Assembly: GCF_015645445.1 (NCBI RefSeq)
Contig: NZ_JADOGI010000082.1
Span: 1-41,941, forward strand
Source: Nonomuraea cypriaca
Lineage (GTDB): Bacteria > Actinomycetota > Actinomycetes > Streptosporangiales > Streptosporangiaceae
Direction: 5' to 3'
DNA: 41,941 bases
Positions 30,631 to 38,492 of the stretch are shown one piece after another. Both the position numbers and the translations under genes were made by a program. Every line of letters begins with the position of its first letter. Position 1 is the first letter of the stretch. The notes under the pieces were generated by a model, which had not been told where the DNA came from, made no database searches, and was given only the letters and a program-made list of their open reading frames with translations.

Positions 30631-30796
30631 TAGAGTCGCTGACGCGGCGCCTGCCGCCGAGCGGCACGAGGTACACGAGGTAGAGGAGGCGAGCAAGGTG
30701 CTGCGCCGGTCCCGGCCCGCTCGCGATCGACCCCATCAACCGCAGTTGAGGACCATGACCAAGCTCTGTCATTTCGAACGTCACACAAATTCCCCC

Positions 30797-32338
30797 ATGC
30801 CTAGCCGAATCCTGACCCTGAGCGCCTTACTCACGTTCGCGGCGGCCGGGTGCGGGGTGCTGCCGATGCAGGAAGCCGCGCCCCCGCCCGCCACCACCGC
30901 GCCGGCGTCGAGTGCCCCGGCCACCAGCGCTCCGCCCGCCACCGCCACGGCATCGGGTCAAGACACCCGACCCGCCCTGGCCGAAACCCGCAGTACCATG
31001 ACCGAGAACCTCAAGGTCGAGGTCGTCGGCCTCAACCGCGTCAAGGGCAAGCACCTCATCGCCCAGATCCGCCTGTCCAACACCGGCACCGACAAGCACC
31101 TGTCCTGGGCCGGCGAGATGGGCGACCGCACCCGCCCCCTCGGCGAGATCAAGTGGGCCTCCGGCATCGGCGTCCTCGACGCGCAGGCCCGCACCTGGCT
31201 CCTGCCCTACCAACCCGCCGGCTCCCCCTGCCTGTGCAGCGACCAGGACCGCGACGGCCTCGGCCACTTCATCGACCCTGGCCAGTCGATCACCGTCTAC
31301 GCGGTGCTGCCCGCACCGTCGGGCAACCCTGCGACGACCACCGTCGTCACCCCCGTGGGCCCGCCGATGCTCAACGTGCCCATCAGCGACGAAGCTCCGA
31401 CCGGTGACTTTCCCGACCCCGACGCCGAGCCCGTCACCCCGCTCACCCGCCGCCTCATCCTCCCCTCCGAATCCCTGGACAAATCGGAGGAGACCGCAGA
31501 CGACGGCAAGGACCTGCAGGTCAACCTCTCCTCCGACGTGCTGTTCGCGGTGGACAAGGCCACCCTCACCCCCGAAGCCAAGTCGATCATGGCCCGCACG
31601 GCCAAGCTCATCGACGCCTCCCCCGCCACAGTGGTGACGGTGGCGGGCCATGCCGACTCCTCCGGAAACGACGCCATCAACGACCCACTGTCGCTGCGCC
31701 GCGCCCAGGCGGTACAGGACGCCCTGTCGGCGCTGCTGTCCAGGGACGGGGTCCGCTTCCAGGCCAAGGGGTACGGCTCGCGCCGCCCCCTCTACAGCAA
31801 CGACAGCGATGAGGGCAAACGCCGCAACCGCCGCGTCACGGTGACCTTCCCCAAACCTCAGCCCGCTCCCCAGGAACCGGTGGCCACGACCTCTCCCGGC
31901 GCGACCGGCCTGACCGGCACCACCAAGGCGGACGGCCAGCCCATCGCCATGGAGGTCGCGGGCCTGCGCCGACTGCCCGGCGGCCTCGGCCTGCTCACCT
32001 ACAAGATCACCAATGAGGGATCGGCCGAGACCTGGTTCAGGGACCTTCACCTCGCTCAGGACTGGGAGGCGTACAAGTACCAGGCCGCAAGCAACGTCCG
32101 CGTGACCGACGTCGCCGCCCGCCGCCAGTACCTGCCCGGCCGCCTGGAGGTCCCCACCGACGACGGCGTGGACTTCTACTGCGCATGCACAGACGTCTCC
32201 GGCGTCCGCATCAGCACCGAGAAGTTCGCACCGGGCCAGACCCGCGAGTTCTGGAACCTCTTCGCCCTGCCCGACACCGCCGACACCCTCAAGGTCAAGA
32301 TCGGCCCGTTCCGCGACCTCCACGTCCCCATCCAGTAA
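30797..32338 (+). CDS. OmpA-family lipoprotein with duplicated flanking domains
   Basis: 513 residues from ATG 30797; an in-frame ATG at 30755 has a better ribosome-binding site (TTGAGGACC) and would lengthen the signal peptide. MPSRILTLSALLTFAAAGCG gives a lipobox AAGC, then a Thr/Ala/Pro linker. An OmpA-like peptidoglycan-binding domain lies at about 240-350: LSSDVLFAVDKATLTPEAKS, VVTVAGHADSSGNDAINDPL, SLRRAQAVQDAL, GYGSRRPLYSNDSDEGKRRN, RRVTVTF. Domains before and after it look like repeats of one another: VEVVGLNRVKGKHLIAQIRL...CLCSDQ, and MEVAGLRRLPGGLGLLTYKI...CACTDV. It probably tethers the envelope to peptidoglycan from the outer membrane face of the cell membrane. Confidence 0.85.
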   Translation: MPSRILTLSALLTFAAAGCGVLPMQEAAPPPATTAPASSAPATSAPPATATASGQDTRPALAETRSTMTENLKVEVVGLNRVKGKHLIAQIRLSNTGTDKHLSWAGEMGDRTRPLGEIKWASGIGVLDAQARTWLLPYQPAGSPCLCSDQDRDGLGHFIDPGQSITVYAVLPAPSGNPATTTVVTPVGPPMLNVPISDEAPTGDFPDPDAEPVTPLTRRLILPSESLDKSEETADDGKDLQVNLSSDVLFAVDKATLTPEAKSIMARTAKLIDASPATVVTVAGHADSSGNDAINDPLSLRRAQAVQDALSALLSRDGVRFQAKGYGSRRPLYSNDSDEGKRRNRRVTVTFPKPQPAPQEPVATTSPGATGLTGTTKADGQPIAMEVAGLRRLPGGLGLLTYKITNEGSAETWFRDLHLAQDWEAYKYQAASNVRVTDVAARRQYLPGRLEVPTDDGVDFYCACTDVSGVRISTEKFAPGQTREFWNLFALPDTADTLKVKIGPFRDLHVPIQ

Positions 32339-32756
32339 CGGCATCCGGGGATTACAGCCCGGCATGGAGGTCCGGTGGCCGACCACAAGGGATCGCCTCA
32401 CGATGGGAGCGCTTGCCCATCGTCCGCTCCAGGCGGACGGTGGGCCGCACCGTCACGGCAGGCCAGCCGGCCTCGAGCACTGGGCCGACTCCAGATGAAG
32501 CGTCCGGGGCAGACCGACACCGAGCGCGGCGGACACGGCGTCTCCTTCAAGAACCCCGGCCGGCCACGCCATCGAACTGATCACCAGGCCCTACCTCTGA
32601 TCAGCCTCGGCCAGCCACCCCAAACGAAGCATCGGCGCACTACTCGCCCAGCACGGCACTCACATCACGTCCGCTCCCACTCCGCCAGGTCTGCTGCGGG
32701 TCCTGCACGCCCGTGTCCTCGCCGAAGACATCCGCGTGTTAATCATCTGTATGCCC
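32339..32756. other. Gap of 418 bp without a supported gene
   Basis: No start with a ribosome-binding site, and no protein motif that I recognise. It is probably a mix of the OmpA-gene 3' region and old debris, given the remnants on its right. Confidence 0.35.
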
Positions 32757-32920
32757 CTAGTGGTGTGCGGCAGCAGTAGTTGCCGCTGCCGCGGCGGGCA
32801 CCCCGAACCAGGAAGTGAGGGCATCCGGCAGGCCCTCGGGGTCGACTACCGCGGAGGCCCAGGCGACGTAGCCGTCCGGGCGGATGAGTAGACCAGCCAA
32901 CTCGCCGATCGGGTGCCGTT
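32757..32920 (-). pseudogene. FAD-dependent monooxygenase, C-terminal scrap
   Basis: Minus strand reads IGELAGLLIRPDGYVAWASA, VVDPEGLPDALTSWFGVPAA and stops at 32757-32759. LVRPDGYVAWA is the classic ending of aromatic-polyketide and rifampicin-type FAD monooxygenases. The FAD and substrate domains are missing. Confidence 0.6.
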
Positions 32921-32924
32921 CGGC

Positions 32925-33020
32925 AGTTCAGTGCGCTGGCGACGGTGCTGGGGCAGGAACTCGGCGGTCGTCAGGGACATCGGGCAGGTCAGGCAGGCTT
33001 CTCTGAACTTATTTGTCGAT
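32925..33020 (-). pseudogene. Possible recombinase C-terminal scrap
   Basis: Minus strand reads ACLTCPMSLTTAEFLPQHRR. I associate the C-x-x-CPxxLTTxEFLPxHRxQ pattern with the ends of large tyrosine recombinases of IS/Tn554-like type. Only about 25 residues are present, adjoining the monooxygenase scrap. Confidence 0.35.
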
Positions 33021-33080
33021 CTTCCTGCCGTCGCTGACCTGCTCGGCCGGTCCGGCCACAACCACCGAGTCTTTCTGACC

Positions 33081-33539
33081 TCAGTCCCAGGTCAGGAACC
33101 GGTAGTGCAGCCCAGTCGAAGACTCCTGCCACGCCCCGACGGAGTCCGGCGAGCGTCCCACGTCCGGTGCGTGCGTGTCACCTTCGAAGGACTCCCGGAT
33201 CTCGGTGACCACGATTCGGTCCGCGATGGGCAGCGCCGCCCGATACACGGCTGCGCCACCGATCACCCACACGTCCTCGGACGCCGCGGCGAGTGCCTGC
33301 TGCAGGTCGGGGAACATTTCCACGCCCTCCTGCGGCGTGCGCGACAGCACAAGATTGCGTCTGCCCGGCAGCGGCCGGAACCGTGGCGGCAGCGACTCCC
33401 ACGTGCGGCGGCCCATGAGCACGGTCGCGCCCGCAGTCAGGGAGCGGAAGTGCTTCAGGTCCTCTGGCAGGTGCCACGGCAGCATGCCGTCGCGGCCGAT
33501 GACGCCGTTCGCCGACTGGGCCCAGACCAGCCCGATCAC
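33081..33539 (-). CDS. folA: Dihydrofolate reductase
   Basis: 152 residues; GTG 33539 overlaps the thyA stop (GTGA), so the two are co-translated. Complete FolA: MIGLVWAQSANGVIGRDGML, PWHLPEDLKHFRSLT with the catalytic Glu/Asp-type acidic residue, VLMGRRTWESLPPRFRPLPG, RRNLVLSRTP, VWVIGGAAVYRAALPIADRI with the NADPH-binding GG, and VTEIRESFEGDTHAPD. It reduces dihydrofolate, made by ThyA in the neighbouring gene, to tetrahydrofolate, closing the dTMP cycle. Unlike the DHFR-like protein at 6613-7209, this one has all active-site residues of true DHFR. Confidence 0.95.
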   Translation of the reverse strand: MIGLVWAQSANGVIGRDGMLPWHLPEDLKHFRSLTAGATVLMGRRTWESLPPRFRPLPGRRNLVLSRTPQEGVEMFPDLQQALAAASEDVWVIGGAAVYRAALPIADRIVVTEIRESFEGDTHAPDVGRSPDSVGAWQESSTGLHYRFLTWD

Positions 33540-34333
33540 ACCGCCACCGATGCCCTGATCGCGGGGTGCGGGTCGTAGCCGTCGAGCACGATGTGCTCGT
33601 AGGTGTAGTCGAACAGGCTGTCCGCCGGCTTCAGGCCAAGCATGGGGAACGGCCGCGCCTCGCGTGCGAGCTGCGTGCGGACCTGGTCCTCGTGGTTGTC
33701 GTAGATGTGACAGTCGCCTCCGGTCCAGACGAAGTCACCGACGCCGAGGCCTACCTGCTCGGCGATCATGTGCGTCAGCAGGGCGTAGCTCGCGATATTG
33801 AACGGCACGCCGAGGAACAGGTCCGCGCTTCGCTGGTAGAGCTGGCAGGACAGCTTGCCGTCGGCGACGTAGAACTGGAAGAACGCATGGCAGGGCGGCA
33901 GCGCCATCCGCGGGATGTCGGCGACGTTCCACGCGGACACGATGATCCGCCGAGAGTCGGGATTCTCGCGCAGCGTGCGCAGCACCTCGCTGATCTGGTC
34001 GACATGCCCGCCGTCCGGGGTCGGCCACGACCGCCACTGCACGCCATAGATCGGGCCGAGATCACCGTCCGGCGCCGCCCACTCGTCCCAGATCGTGACG
34101 CCATTGTTCCGGAGCCACGTGACGTTCGCGTCGCCGCGTAGGAACCACAGCAGCTCATAGGCGATCGAGCGGAAGTGGACCTTCTTCGTTGTGATCAGCG
34201 GGAAGCCGTCGGACAGCCGGTAGCGCAGCTGGTGACCGAAGATTGACCGCGTCCCCGTGCCGGTGCGGTCCTCCTTACGGGCGCCCGTGTCGAGCACGTG
34301 GCGGAGCAGGTCTTCGTACTGCGTGTCCGGCAT
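33536..34333 (-). CDS. thyA: Thymidylate synthase
   Basis: 265 residues from ATG 34333; it has the normal ThyA length. Motifs: DTGARKEDRTGTGTRSIFGH, WDEWAAPDGDLGPIYGVQWR, RRIIVSAWNVADI with the phosphate-binding Arg pair, catalytic Cys148 in LPPCHAFFQFYV, QRSADLFLGVPFNIASYALL and GGDCHIYDNH. It methylates dUMP to dTMP with methylenetetrahydrofolate, giving dihydrofolate for FolA. It overlaps folA by 4 bp. The pair is a normal housekeeping unit and the best chromosomal anchor in the window. Confidence 0.95.
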   Translation of the reverse strand: MPDTQYEDLLRHVLDTGARKEDRTGTGTRSIFGHQLRYRLSDGFPLITTKKVHFRSIAYELLWFLRGDANVTWLRNNGVTIWDEWAAPDGDLGPIYGVQWRSWPTPDGGHVDQISEVLRTLRENPDSRRIIVSAWNVADIPRMALPPCHAFFQFYVADGKLSCQLYQRSADLFLGVPFNIASYALLTHMIAEQVGLGVGDFVWTGGDCHIYDNHEDQVRTQLAREARPFPMLGLKPADSLFDYTYEHIVLDGYDPHPAIRASVAV

Positions 34334-34640
34334 GCCCGCAAGCCTAACCACTTGGAATGAACGTGTAACTGCCGGCCGATCCCATGGGCCGACTGGTGTG
34401 GGCTTCACCCGCACTGCCGTGCACGATGTGACCGCCGCTCGTACGGTCGGCCTGATCGACACCTCGCGCGACCGCGCTCGTGCACGCGATCCTGGTGCTG
34501 CAACTCGTCGAAGAGGACCGTTCCCCAAGATGTAAAAGCGCACTCGTTGAGGTCGCGGTCAGCCGACCGGAACGGAACGGACGCGCCGACCTGTCGGTGA
34601 TCGACGACCTTAGCCGACCGATGAACTACAGTCGTCCGCC
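34334..34640. other. Divergent gap between thyA and a methyltransferase gene
   Basis: Holds the thyA promoter and the methyltransferase leader. A minus-strand stretch (34470-34530) reads GTVLFDELQHQDRVHERGRA, which may be a scrap of a larger gene, but I cannot place it. Confidence 0.35.
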
Positions 34641-35333
34641 ATGGCCGAATCCTCCCCCTATCTGACCGCGACGGCGGCCGCCTACGACGCCGTCGCCGAC
34701 CTCTACGCCGACCTCGCCCGAGACTCGCTCGACCGTCTGCCACTGGATCGCGCGATAGTCGGCGCCTTCGCCGAACTCGTACGGGCCGGCGGACCCCGGC
34801 CCGTCGCCGAGGCCGGCTGCGGTCCCGGGTACATGACGGCGCACCTGCGTGACCTCGGACTGGACGCCTTCGGCATCGACCTGTCTCCCGCGCTGATCGA
34901 CATCGCCCGCAAAGACCATCCTGACCTGCGTTTCGAGGTCGGTTCGATGGGCGCATTCGACGTGGCCGACGGCGAGTTGGGCGGTCTGCTCTCCTGGTAC
35001 TCCGCCATCCACATCCCGCCACCGGAGCTGCCGCCGTACTTCGCCGAGTTCCGCCGGGTGCTGGCTCCGGGTGGTTACCTCCTGCTCGGTTTCTTCGAAT
35101 CCGAGGGCGGTCCGGTGCTGCAGTTCGACCACAAGGTCACGCCGGCCTACCGGTGGCCGATCGACGACTTGGCCGACCTGGCCCGCAAGGAAGAGTTCGT
35201 CGAGGTGGGGCGGATGTTGCGCGAGCCTTTGGAGGATGAACGATTCCGCCGCGGCCACTTGCTGATGCGCTGCGGCCGTACTACAGCGGCAAACACAAGC
35301 AGTGCACGTATTCGACCTTCAGGGTGGAGTTGA
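34641..35333 (+). CDS. Class I SAM-dependent methyltransferase with altered C-terminus
   Basis: 230 residues. A helix (YLTATAAAYDAVADLYADLA) leads to the SAM-binding site: VAEAGCGPGYMTAHLRDLGL (motif I GxGxG), AFGIDLSPALIDIARK (acidic end of strand 2), GSMGAFDVADGELGGLLSWY, and VLAPGGYLLLGFFE. The core ends at HLLMRCGR. The last 20 or so residues (TTAANTSSARIRPSGWS) are encoded by DNA that on the other strand is an IS3 transposase scrap, so the native stop has been replaced. The methyl acceptor is unknown; the family covers small molecules. A small change at the extreme C-terminus may leave activity intact. Confidence 0.75.
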   Translation: MAESSPYLTATAAAYDAVADLYADLARDSLDRLPLDRAIVGAFAELVRAGGPRPVAEAGCGPGYMTAHLRDLGLDAFGIDLSPALIDIARKDHPDLRFEVGSMGAFDVADGELGGLLSWYSAIHIPPPELPPYFAEFRRVLAPGGYLLLGFFESEGGPVLQFDHKVTPAYRWPIDDLADLARKEEFVEVGRMLREPLEDERFRRGHLLMRCGRTTAANTSSARIRPSGWS

Positions 35334-35377
35334 ACGATTCGGTGGGGGCCTTGTCGAGGGCGCCCTCGGTCGATCAC
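35281..35377 (-). mobile_element. IS3-family transposase scrap
   Basis: Minus strand reads STEGALDKAPTESFNSTLKV, EYVH, then a stop at 35281-35283. This matches the end of IS3 OrfB (SxGxxxDNAxxESFxSTLKxExV), with the catalytic Asp/Glu region partly kept: DK where DN is usual, and the DDE Glu in TES. All other parts of the element and its ends are missing. Confidence 0.55.
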
Positions 35378-35459
35378 ATGCGCGTATCAGGTTCGTCATC
35401 ACCCTTGCCCTCAGTCCTGCCGGACCCGAAGGTCTAGTCATCGGGGAAAGAGAGGAACG

Positions 35460-38400
35460 ATGCGGGGGCCGCTGGTCGTCAAGCGGGCGCTCGGTGAGCC
35501 GTTGCTCCTCCTGGCCGCGTTCGGCTCGATCCTGCTGACGACGACCACGCTGGTGGCGCTGACGATGTACGCCTCCTCCATCGCCGGCGCGGGTGTGCGC
35601 AGGGCGATGGAGACGGCCTCGTACAGCCAGACGACCACCATGATCACCGCCCAGGTCGACGCCAAGACCTTCCCGCAGTACGACCGGATGGTGCGCGACG
35701 AGCTCGCCGCGGCCTACGGAGCGCCGCCGGCCGTCACCACCAGCCTGCGCTCGGACTCGTACGTCATGCCGGGGCAGGACGGCAAGAAGCTGCCCGAGCT
35801 GCTGCGATTCGGCAGCCACGACGGGCTCGACCGGCACGCCCGGCTGGTCGCGGGCAGGTGGCCGCGGACCGGCGGGCAGGCCGTCGAGGCGGCGATCTCG
35901 GAGTCGGCGGCCGCGGCAACCGGGTTCGAGCTCGGCGGGGAGTTCGTCACGAAGGCGCGGCTCGGCGGGCACCCGGTCCAGGTCCGCGTCGTCGGCGTCT
36001 TACGGCTCGACGACCCCGTGGGTGAGCGCTGGGCCGGTGAGGAGCTGCTGAGCAGGGGCGTGGAGCGCGGCGAGTACACCACGTACGGGCCCCTGATGGT
36101 GACGCAGGAGGCGTTCGTCGCGCGCTTCGCCACCGGCGTGAAGGCCGTCTGGGCGGCCGAGCCGGATCTCGGCGCGCTGACGCCCGAGCGGCTGCGCCCG
36201 CTGGCCGAGGCCGTCGGCCGGGTGGGCGAGCGGCTGTCGACGGCCGGCTGCGTGAACTGCCTGACCGCCGGCGACCTGCCCGAGCTCCTCACCCAGCTCG
36301 ACACCGCGTCCCTGGTGGCCCGCTCCATGGTGCTGATCCCGGTGCTGCAACTGCTGCTGCTGGCCGCGTACGCGCTGATGCTCACCGCGCGGCTGCTGGC
36401 CGGCCACCGTCGCATGGAGATGGCGTTGCTGCGCTCGCGCGGCGCGGGCACGGCGCGGCTGGCGGCGCTGGCGGGAGGCGAGGCGCTGCTGGTGGCGGTC
36501 CCGTGCGCGATCGTGGCGCCGTTCCTCGGGCCGCCGCTGCTCGCACTGATCAGCCTGCTGCCCTGGATCAGGGCCTCGGGGGTGCGGCTGGCGCCGCAGG
36601 CGGATTTGGGCACTTTCCTCGTGTCGTCCGGGGTGGCGCTGGCCGCGGCCGTGCTGCTGGCGCTGCCGGCCGTGGCGGGCGCGCGGCGCACGTATGTGGA
36701 GGAGCAGTCGGCGCGCGGCCGCGGCGGCCGGCGCGGGCTGATCCAAGGGGCGGGCGCGGACCTGGCACTGCTGACGGTGGCCGCGCTGGCGATCTGGCAG
36801 CTCCAGCGCTACGGCGCGGCGGTCACCGCGACGGCGGCGGGCGGGCTCGGCATCGACCCGCTGATCATCTCCGGCCCGGCCCTGGCCCTGCTCGCGGGTG
36901 GCCTGCTGGGGCTGCGGCTGGTGCCGCGCGTGTCGCGGCTGGCCGAGCGGCTGACCTCGCGCCGGCCCACCCTCGCCCCCGCGCTGGGCGCCTGGCAGGT
37001 CAGCAGGCGGCCGCTCAAGTACGCCGGCCCCGCGCTGCTGCTGACCCTGGCGATCGCGATCGGCGTCATCTCCATGGCCACCACCTCCACCTGGCAGGCC
37101 TCGCAACTCGACCAGGCCGATCACCAGGCGGCGGCCGACCTGCGCCTGTCGGGGCCGGCCGAGGGGCCCGAGCTGGGGGCGCTCGGCCGTGGCACGGCGT
37201 TCACGGCGCTGCCCGGCGTCACCGCCGCCTCCCCCGCCTTCCGGGCGCCGACCGCGGTGGGCGGCGAGAGCTCGCTGCTTCTCGCCTTGGACGCGGGGAG
37301 GCTCGGCGAGCTGTTCCGCCTGCGCCCCGACCTCTCGGCGCGGACGGTCGCGCAGCTGTCCGCGGCCCTCGCCGGAGATCGGGCGGGCCGGCTGGAGCTG
37401 CCCGGACGGCCGCGCGCCCTCACCGTGCGGGTCGAGTCACGCGCCGCCGTGCCGGCCCGGCTGGTGCTGTCCGACGCGCTGGGCGTGTGGCACGACCTGC
37501 CGCTCGACGACCTGCGGGAGGGCGGCAACCGGATCGAACTCGACCTGGCCCCGCTGGCCGGACGCGCCGGCACGATCACCTACCCGCTGTCGGTACGCGG
37601 CCTCGTGGCGGGCGAGCAGGCCGGCCTGAGGCTGACCGGGCTGAGCGCGGACGGCCGGGACGTGCCGGTGGCCGGGGCCGTTGCTCACCCGCAGGGCGTG
37701 ATCGCCTTCGGGCCGTCGCGGGAGCCCGGTCCGCTGCCCGTGGTGCTCACTTCCGGCCTGGCCGCCGCGCTCAAGCTGGACGTCGGGCAGAGCGGGCCAG
37801 TCCGCCTCGCCGGCCGGGTCGTGCGGGTCGAGGTTGCCGGCATCGTGACAAGCATGCCCACGAGCGCCCCGGACCAGCAGGCCGTGCTCGCCGACTGGGA
37901 GACGCTGCAGGCGTACGAGCTGGCCGCGGCGCAGCCGTCCCGGCCCGCCACCGAATGGTGGCTCGCCGCCGCCGACACCGCGCCCGCGCGGGAGATCCTC
38001 CGCCGCAACCCCCAATGGGACGTGACCGCGGTCGACCGGCGGGAGCTGGCGGCCAAGCTGCGTGACGATCCGCTGGCCGGTGCGCTGCAGGGCGCGCTGA
38101 CCCTGGGGTTCGCCGCGGCGCTGGGGTTCGCGGTGCTCGGGTTCCTGGTGAACGCTGTGGTCGCGGCGCGGGAGCGGCGGGCCGAGTTCGCCGTGCTGCG
38201 GGCGCTGGGCACCGGCTCCCGCCAGGTGCTCGGGATGCTGGCCACGGAGCAGGCGTTCGTCATCGGGCTGTCGCTCGCGGCCGGCACCGGGCTCGCCGTG
38301 GTCGTCGGGAACCTGGTGGTCCCGCGCGTCGTACTGACTGGGCAGGCGTCGGCGGTCACGCCCGGCGTGCTGTTCCACATTCCGTGGGCGGCCGTCGCCG

Positions 38401-38492
38401 CGATGCTGGCCCTGGTGACGGCGGTGCTGGTCGCGATCGTCGCCGGGCTGGCCAGGCGCGGGTGGCGGGGACAGACCTTGGAGGAGCGGTGA
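35460..38492 (+). CDS. FtsX-type ABC transporter permease 1
   Basis: 1010 residues; the ATG follows AGAGAGGAACG. One N-terminal helix (LLLLAAFGSILLTTTTLVAL), then a large extracytoplasmic domain (about 50-275) as in MacB/LolC-type permeases. A block of helices follows (MVLIPVLQLLLLAAYALML, LVAVPCAIVAPFLGPPLLAL, GVALAAAVLLALPAVAGARR) with the cytoplasmic coupling motif LLRSRGAGTARLAALAGGEA. A second external domain lies near 560-870, and the C-terminal helices end in another FtsX module (AVLRALGTGSRQVLGMLATE). Such permeases power lipid, lipoprotein or peptide handling with a LolD/MacB-like ATPase. The stop overlaps permease 2 by 4 bp, so they are made together. No ATPase gene is adjacent. Confidence 0.85.
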   Translation: MRGPLVVKRALGEPLLLLAAFGSILLTTTTLVALTMYASSIAGAGVRRAMETASYSQTTTMITAQVDAKTFPQYDRMVRDELAAAYGAPPAVTTSLRSDSYVMPGQDGKKLPELLRFGSHDGLDRHARLVAGRWPRTGGQAVEAAISESAAAATGFELGGEFVTKARLGGHPVQVRVVGVLRLDDPVGERWAGEELLSRGVERGEYTTYGPLMVTQEAFVARFATGVKAVWAAEPDLGALTPERLRPLAEAVGRVGERLSTAGCVNCLTAGDLPELLTQLDTASLVARSMVLIPVLQLLLLAAYALMLTARLLAGHRRMEMALLRSRGAGTARLAALAGGEALLVAVPCAIVAPFLGPPLLALISLLPWIRASGVRLAPQADLGTFLVSSGVALAAAVLLALPAVAGARRTYVEEQSARGRGGRRGLIQGAGADLALLTVAALAIWQLQRYGAAVTATAAGGLGIDPLIISGPALALLAGGLLGLRLVPRVSRLAERLTSRRPTLAPALGAWQVSRRPLKYAGPALLLTLAIAIGVISMATTSTWQASQLDQADHQAAADLRLSGPAEGPELGALGRGTAFTALPGVTAASPAFRAPTAVGGESSLLLALDAGRLGELFRLRPDLSARTVAQLSAALAGDRAGRLELPGRPRALTVRVESRAAVPARLVLSDALGVWHDLPLDDLREGGNRIELDLAPLAGRAGTITYPLSVRGLVAGEQAGLRLTGLSADGRDVPVAGAVAHPQGVIAFGPSREPGPLPVVLTSGLAAALKLDVGQSGPVRLAGRVVRVEVAGIVTSMPTSAPDQQAVLADWETLQAYELAAAQPSRPATEWWLAAADTAPAREILRRNPQWDVTAVDRRELAAKLRDDPLAGALQGALTLGFAAALGFAVLGFLVNAVVAARERRAEFAVLRALGTGSRQVLGMLATEQAFVIGLSLAAGTGLAVVVGNLVVPRVVLTGQASAVTPGVLFHIPWAAVAAMLALVTAVLVAIVAGLARRGWRGQTLEER

